DNA of 64,000 bases from Haliotis asinina (taxonomy: Eukaryota; Mollusca; Gastropoda; Lepetellida; Haliotidae). The notes beneath the pieces are model-generated. The model had not been told where the DNA came from. It saw only the letters and a list, made by a program, of their open reading frames with translations, and searched no databases. Made by a program: the position numbers and the translations under genes. The DNA is taken from contig NC_090282.1 of the NCBI RefSeq assembly GCF_037392515.1, forward strand, positions 31,543,554 to 31,607,553, in the 5' to 3' direction. The stretch's first letter is position 1. Each line of letters begins with the position of its first letter. Of the stretch, positions 62,501-64,000 are shown in pieces.

Positions 62501-63520
62501 CTGCAAGGAGTATTGCAAAATCTGAATCTTGCAGTACTGTGTTGTTTATGCACTGTGTGACGCTGTACAGAGTTTGCATTCAGAAGTTGTGTTCTTCAAC
62601 ATCATGCCTCCCAAAAAGCATCTACCAACGAAACCACCTCATATGATACTAACATTTTCAAAGGCTACGAATGAAAACGAACAAACAACTGAAATTGCTA
62701 CCTTGATGAAAACCGGAAAGCAGACACCAATGGTGATGCTAGTAGTTTTAATTCACAGCAATTCATAACTTGAAGTTGATTAAATACAAAGACAATGTCC
62801 TACTTGTCGTTTATTCTTTTTCTTGTGAACGATCATGAAGAGTTATATTTCATAAGATTTGAACAGACAACGGACAAGCTAGCCATTAAATTTCTTGTGT
62901 GTCACATCAACACACACGCCAGACAGAGGAGGGATATTTGTGACCCCATATTTACTGGCATTATTGTCAAATTGGATCTAAGTTGATGTAGCAGTGTTCT
63001 GATTGGATAGAAAGAAGGGAGATAATTCATGTTATAAGTGCCAGGAAATATGGTCGTATCAGAACAGAGGTTCAAAGGAAGATATGGTAAGTAACCTCTG
63101 TGGGAAGAAAATGGATAACTGTGAGAGAGGTAACTAACCTGCAAGAAATAACACCACAAATAACACCAAAATATTTCTGGTTATTGATCCTGCCAACCAC
63201 AATCAAGCATGCATAAGAAACAATCAAATCAAATTAAACAATCAATTAAAGAGTTACACAATGCAATGATATAATCATTACTACAGTTCAGTCTGGCATA
63301 AAGTGAACTCAGAATGAGTAATTAACTAACCTTATTAATGAGGATGACACAAATATCCATGACAGCCAAGGTATCACTGGATGCAGCATTGGATGCGCGA
63401 CGGAATGTGATGTACGTTCTGTTGTTGCTGCTGTTGTTGACGTTGGCTGGGTGACCGAAGGCGGTAGTGTGGACAACCTCACACCCCTGTAGAACCTTCT
63501 CCTTCCCTTCATACAGCACC
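31418..63520 (-). CDS. DENND4: DENND4 (Crag-type) Rab guanine-nucleotide exchange factor, 33 exons, N-terminus off the window
   Basis: DENND4 proteins activate Rab10 (Drosophila Crag: Rab10/Rab11) on secretory membranes. Coding exons from 5' to 3': 63331-63520, 61265-61321, 59952-60021, 59565-59734, 58587-58831, 58295-58361, 57783-57838, 56437-56581, 55824-55917, 54789-54870, 54584-54626, 53095-53235, 51797-51938, 51229-51374, 50831-50886, 50470-50532, 43497-43638, 43166-43206, 42565-42709, 41863-41991, 41270-41576, 40555-40758, 39492-39794, 37704-38984, 36746-36977, 36168-36219, 35015-35529, 34417-34567, 34099-34182, 33431-33545, 32669-32726, 32054-32226, 31418-31554. Every junction is GT/AG and phase-compatible, giving 1944 codons plus stop. 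Domain order MABP, uDENN-cDENN-dDENN, PPR-like motif, long disordered middle, conserved C-terminus is that of DENND4A/B/C. The weakest site is the TTTAAG acceptor at 34568. The largest intron (43639-50469) may hold an internal promoter. Alternative use of a repeated acceptor at 39614-39794 is possible. Confidence 0.95.
32770..33010 (-). repeat. SINE family A, diverged
   Basis: 'ggcggtctataaataattga', 'cagacaatccagtggtcaac' and 'tggcaagcacgggttgct'. In a DENND4 intron. Confidence 0.7.
36168..36977 (-). CDS. DENND4: DENND4: Cys-rich segment (two exons)
   Basis: Exons 36746-36977 and 36168-36219 join through a split Ser. Seen: [20 protein letters not shown], then [19 protein letters not shown]. 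Two CxxC pairs about 25 residues apart suggest a zinc ribbon conserved in DENND4; metal binding is inferred. Confidence 0.88.
37205..37355 (-). repeat. SINE family A, truncated
   Basis: 'gtgagtttacttttacacca', 'gcaatattccagctatatgg' and 'tctggaccagacactcca'. Only the tail half is present. Confidence 0.75.
37704..40758 (-). CDS. DENND4: DENND4: long disordered middle (three exons)
   Basis: Exons 40555-40758, 39492-39794 and 37704-38984. The region is rich in Ser, Glu and Lys, with phosphorylation-type [20 protein letters not shown] and [17 protein letters not shown]. The first exon has [20 protein letters not shown]. The middle exon starts with up to six tandem [14 protein letters not shown] decapeptides, depending on which acceptor is used. 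The 1281-bp exon keeps an open frame throughout; its 5' boundary is TTCTCAG at 38985. Confidence 0.88.
39055..39430 (-). repeat. Two degenerate family B fragments
   Basis: 39055-39160 ('gcaatattccaacatgatca', 'caccacacattgtacg') and 39310-39420 ('aatctgatcatagcagaaag', 'cctcacacattgtatggg') both look like worn reverse copies of family B. Confidence 0.5.
39599..39810 (-). repeat. 30-bp tandem repeat carrying a splice acceptor in each unit
   Basis: Seven units. Minus-strand unit: 'gtgatgcaacacacagcttc' then 'atatttccag'. Acceptor-like TTTCCAG|GTGATG falls at 39795, 39765, 39735, 39705, 39675, 39645 and 39615. The upstream-most one has the best pyrimidine tract ('gtttgtctgtttgtctagt'). Since 30 is divisible by three, any choice keeps frame. 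Confidence 0.92.
41270..43638 (-). CDS. DENND4: DENND4: PPR-like region (five exons)
   Basis: Exons 43497-43638, 43166-43206, 42565-42709, 41863-41991 and 41270-41576. Seen: [69 protein letters not shown]. The last two are the pentatricopeptide-like motif that defines DENND4 proteins. The region ends in a basic, Ser-rich [13 protein letters not shown]. Confidence 0.93.
41690..41842 (-). repeat. SINE family B
   Basis: Reverse complement shows 'tagcctagtggttaaagtgt', 'ggtttgatcacacggtta', 'tgatattgccggaatattgc'. Lies 20 bases from the donor of exon 41863-41991. Confidence 0.85.
42105..42445 (-). repeat. SINE family B interrupted by other sequence
   Basis: Tail piece at 42105-42125 ('gagtttagttttctgccact') and head piece at 42355-42440 ('caagcaacatcacaatgagg', 'gaaatgggcttcacacattc') are separated by about 230 bp that contains a short direct repeat ('ggctctctcatcctaa'). 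Confidence 0.6.
45069..45256 (-). CDS. Candidate alternative first exon of DENND4
   Basis: An ATG at 45256 opens a frame without stops to the strong donor CCCC|GTAAGT at 45068, ending [17 protein letters not shown]. The leftover CC plus T of exon 43497-43638 gives Pro and continues in the DENND4 frame (YNGFPSLKP). It cannot be a cassette after 50470-50532, because that exon already leaves two bases and the other frames of this segment contain stops. So it would start a shorter protein without MABP and DENN domains. No homology recognised; speculative. Confidence 0.35.
45340..45425 (-). repeat. SINE family B tail fragment
   Basis: 'ctgagtctggctttatgccg', 'aaatattccagtaacctcat' and 'ggggaaaaccagaaatg'. 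Confidence 0.65.
45534..45805 (-). repeat. SINE family A, near full length
   Basis: From 'gtgagtgagttactttagtt' to 'ccccggaccttcacaagtcc'. Flanked by 'attccgataatg' and 'attctgataatg', a probable 12-bp target duplication with one mismatch. Confidence 0.85.
46257..46334 (-). promoter_or_regulatory. CpG-rich patch with TATA box inside DENND4 intron
   Basis: Minus strand shows TATATAAG at 46327-46334, followed by about 70 bases with around ten CpG dinucleotides ('cgagacgtaacgtgtacgtg', 'gttcgcgagacgg', 'ccgcggta'). Surrounding DNA is AT-rich and CpG-poor. It lies about 1 kb upstream of the candidate alternative exon at 45069-45256. Confidence 0.35.
46340..48875. other. Inner part of the largest DENND4 intron; nothing recognised
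   Basis: No coding frames of note, no repeats identified by eye. Confidence 0.35.
48880..49020 (-). repeat. SINE family C, diverged copy
   Basis: Reverse complement shows 'agattcgtcccagattagat' (box B side), 'acctgtactttattgagaaa' and 'aatcccaaacatatgttgc', the same order as the copy at 29729-29894. Confidence 0.6.
49125..49235 (-). repeat. SINE family B fragment
   Basis: 'gaccagaag'-type body and 'acccatgtggggaatcacac' followed by 'gaatgctttaaccattag'. Confidence 0.7.
50470..50886 (-). CDS. DENND4: DENND4: linker after the DENN module (two exons)
   Basis: Exons 50831-50886 ([18 protein letters not shown]) and 50470-50532 ([20 protein letters not shown]). The second joins 43497-43638 across a 6.8-kb intron as [15 protein letters not shown], matching the vertebrate 'YSY..FP.L...LF' segment. 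Confidence 0.88.
51229..53235 (-). CDS. DENND4: DENND4: dDENN (three exons)
   Basis: Exons 53095-53235, 51797-51938 and 51229-51374. Seen: [64 protein letters not shown]. dDENN completes the Rab-binding module. A SINE (52826-53085) starts within about ten bases of the donor below 53095. Confidence 0.93.
52568..52678. mobile_element. Foldback MITE-like element in DENND4 intron
   Basis: 111 bp made almost wholly of two 40-bp inverted arms: 'cttagtgctaagatagtcct' on the left and 'gactatcttagcgataagag' on the right, each ending in taggcc. A single arm is also found at 1855-1900. Confidence 0.7.
52826..53085 (-). repeat. SINE family A, well conserved, beside a splice donor
   Basis: 'gtgagtgagtgagtttagtt' to 'ccccgggacattcacgggtc'. 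Flanks 'cgtaatg' and 'cataatg' may be a short target duplication. It ends about ten bases from the donor of exon 53095-53235. Confidence 0.88.
54584..58361 (-). CDS. DENND4: DENND4: cDENN catalytic core (six exons)
   Basis: Exons 58295-58361, 57783-57838, 56437-56581, 55824-55917, 54789-54870 and 54584-54626. Seen: [102 protein letters not shown] and [10 protein letters not shown]. The 56-bp exon 57783-57838 ([18 protein letters not shown]) has no strong homology of its own; I found it because the frame from 58295 to 56581 needs a phase 0-to-2 exon, and it fits exactly. Confidence 0.93.
55184..55217. promoter_or_regulatory. Pair of perfect CRE palindromes
   Basis: ATGACGTCAT at 55184-55193 and again at 55208-55217, 24 bases apart start to start, in the DENND4 intron between 54871 and 55823. 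TGACGTCA is the full site for CREB/ATF factors. Function is inference. Confidence 0.4.
55365..55520 (+). repeat. SINE family A tail half
   Basis: 'tgcatagattgatgctcatg', 'ctggtccacacttgactttt', 'gccgccatatagctc', 'acaaaactaaactcactc'. Confidence 0.75.
55560..55690 (-). repeat. SINE family B fragment, degenerate
   Basis: 'catgcatgtggggaatcaaa' and 'acttgacatgagtagc' recall the box B half of family B. Confidence 0.45.
56618..57143. mobile_element. MULE-like non-autonomous transposon with long TIRs and 10-bp TSD
   Basis: 526 bp. The left end 'cagtctaagtaaacttagtc' is inverted at the right end 'ataagtttacttagactg'; similarity runs about 75 bp inward through 'ccactgagtctaacaaaacc' and 'aggtttcgttagactcagta'. 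The direct repeat ATGTCCTCTT lies at 56608-56617 and 57144-57153. Long TIRs with a 9-10-bp duplication are the mark of Mutator-like elements; no transposase is present. Confidence 0.8.
57970..58245 (-). repeat. SINE family A, diverged with insertion
   Basis: 'tgctgcactctgcaatattc', 'aataatcaagtctgagtcag', 'caatccagtgatcaacagca'; about 100 bp of other sequence precedes 'ccacctaatcaagttagctg'. Confidence 0.7.
58587..61321 (-). CDS. DENND4: DENND4: MABP end and uDENN (four exons)
   Basis: Exons 61265-61321, 59952-60021, 59565-59734 and 58587-58831. Seen: [101 protein letters not shown] and [20 protein letters not shown]. These are the hallmarks of uDENN (F.LT...G...YG..~~F~E) and the start of the DENN core. 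Confidence 0.93.
58970..59095. repeat. Short degenerate 'agcagtaaata' repeat
   Basis: About six copies of a 'cagtaaatatcactcagcag'-type motif, irregularly spaced, in a DENND4 intron. Confidence 0.6.
59895..59950 (-). repeat. SINE family B tail fragment at a splice donor
   Basis: 'gcttttagcaatatctcatc' and 'aatatcacatcaaggg' match the B tail. It ends within about ten bases of the donor of exon 59952-60021. Confidence 0.6.
60024..60585 (-). repeat. 29/31-bp minisatellite starting at a DENND4 acceptor
   Basis: About 19 units of 'gtgacctgttagaacatgtg' plus 'aaacatact' or 'aaacacacatt'. GTGAC recurs at 60036, 60065, 60096, 60125, 60156 and on. The array begins directly upstream (minus strand) of the exon 59952-60021 acceptor. 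Confidence 0.92.
60600..63330. other. DENND4 introns apart from exon 61265-61321; nothing else recognised
   Basis: A small inverted pair 'aggcgtag' (61441) and 'ctacgcct' (61552) with several related motifs between suggests a weak hairpin. Short open frames at 62377-62986 have no domain. Confidence 0.35.
63331..63520 (-). CDS. DENND4: DENND4: part of the MABP domain (first exon in the window)
   Basis: Reads [20 protein letters not shown], then [11 protein letters not shown] and [13 protein letters not shown]. The MABP domain binds membranes and precedes the DENN module in DENND4. The exon opens with the last base of a codon, so at least one more coding exon lies beyond 64000. Confidence 0.9.
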
Positions 63521-63925
63521 CTGACAAAACAAGGTCACTGCCTCATGAGTTGGATAGTCATTTTGATCCATAATATCTAAACTGTATGAACATAGTTCAT
63601 GAATTAGGTACTGGCAGGAGCATATCAAAATGATTATAATGAACAATATGTAAAGGGTGGTTTGTTTGTAATAGGCACTTTTGTTCTTATTTTAAAATAA
63701 GAGTGTTTGTCTATAAGCAAGATAGACAAAGTCTGATTGTTGCTTAATATTGCACTTAACAGCACTTTTGCCATATGAAGGCCAAGTGTGGATCTGAAAA
63801 GCCAGTGATTAACAACATCAACATCATTATCATCATCATTGGTGTGCCAAAGAGGGAATGGATGTTACACAAGTGACTAACATACACACATTCAACCATA
63901 TACAATGGGACAGGATTTGTTTGTT

Positions 63926-64000
63926 GTTTAATGCAGTATATGTAAACTTTTCATTATACTCCACTACTGAGTCTAACAAAACCTTAAGGGAGGTCACGTC
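63926..64000. mobile_element. Second copy of the MULE-like element, cut by the window end
   Basis: 'tccactactgagtctaacaa' and 'aaccttaagggaggtcacgt' match the left TIR region of 56618-57143 and the following 'aacctagtagaaggtcgcat'. Confidence 0.65.

Overview
This is a piece of a nuclear genome from an animal, most likely a vetigastropod mollusc and probably an abalone (Haliotis). The evidence is intron-rich genes of animal families, AT-rich non-coding DNA, and many copies of two short repeats I recognise from abalone non-coding sequence: a tRNA-derived SINE whose head reads like 'tagtggttagggcgtt', and a second family that shares its 'ggcgtaaaactaaactcac' tail. The species call is inference; the repeats and genes are read from the sequence. 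No prokaryotic or viral system is present.

Layout. (1) 372-9324, + strand: a complete ten-exon polypeptide GalNAc-transferase (GALNT family, 549 aa), a Golgi enzyme that starts mucin-type O-glycosylation. (2) 9325-14489: intergenic and 3' UTR sequence with SINEs and one MITE-like element. (3) 14490-16754, - strand: a single-coding-exon ITPRIP/Mab-21-type membrane protein (754 aa), with a likely untranslated first exon ending near 17510. (4) About 18100-25220: a transposon graveyard. It holds a decayed non-LTR retrotransposon (endonuclease, reverse transcriptase and RNase H pieces) that has been hit by a SINE and by a Tc1-like DNA transposon, then a Penelope-like element tail, a 35-bp minisatellite and a hAT-like MITE. 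(5) 25221-31417: no gene seen; it includes the 3' flank or UTR of the next gene. (6) 31418-63520, - strand: 33 coding exons of DENND4, a Rab guanine-nucleotide exchange factor (Crag in Drosophila). All 33 join in one reading frame to give 1944 codons before the stop; only the N-terminal exons lie beyond the right edge.

The three genes show no shared pathway beyond general membrane trafficking and secretion (a Golgi glycosyltransferase, a Rab10-type GEF, a membrane-anchored Mab-21 protein), and their order is not evidence of a functional cluster.

The most unusual thing is how often tandem repeats contain or touch splice sites. The donor of GALNT exon 2 lies in a 66-bp repeat. The end of GALNT exon 8 and its donor were copied as 47-bp units into the following intron. 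The acceptor of a DENND4 exon is repeated seven times in 30-bp (10-codon) units. A 29/31-bp array starts right at another DENND4 acceptor. Other points worth a look are a MULE-like element with long inverted repeats and a 10-bp target duplication (second copy cut by the window end), a possible internal DENND4 promoter with its own first exon, and degenerate hammerhead-like hairpins in Penelope element ends.
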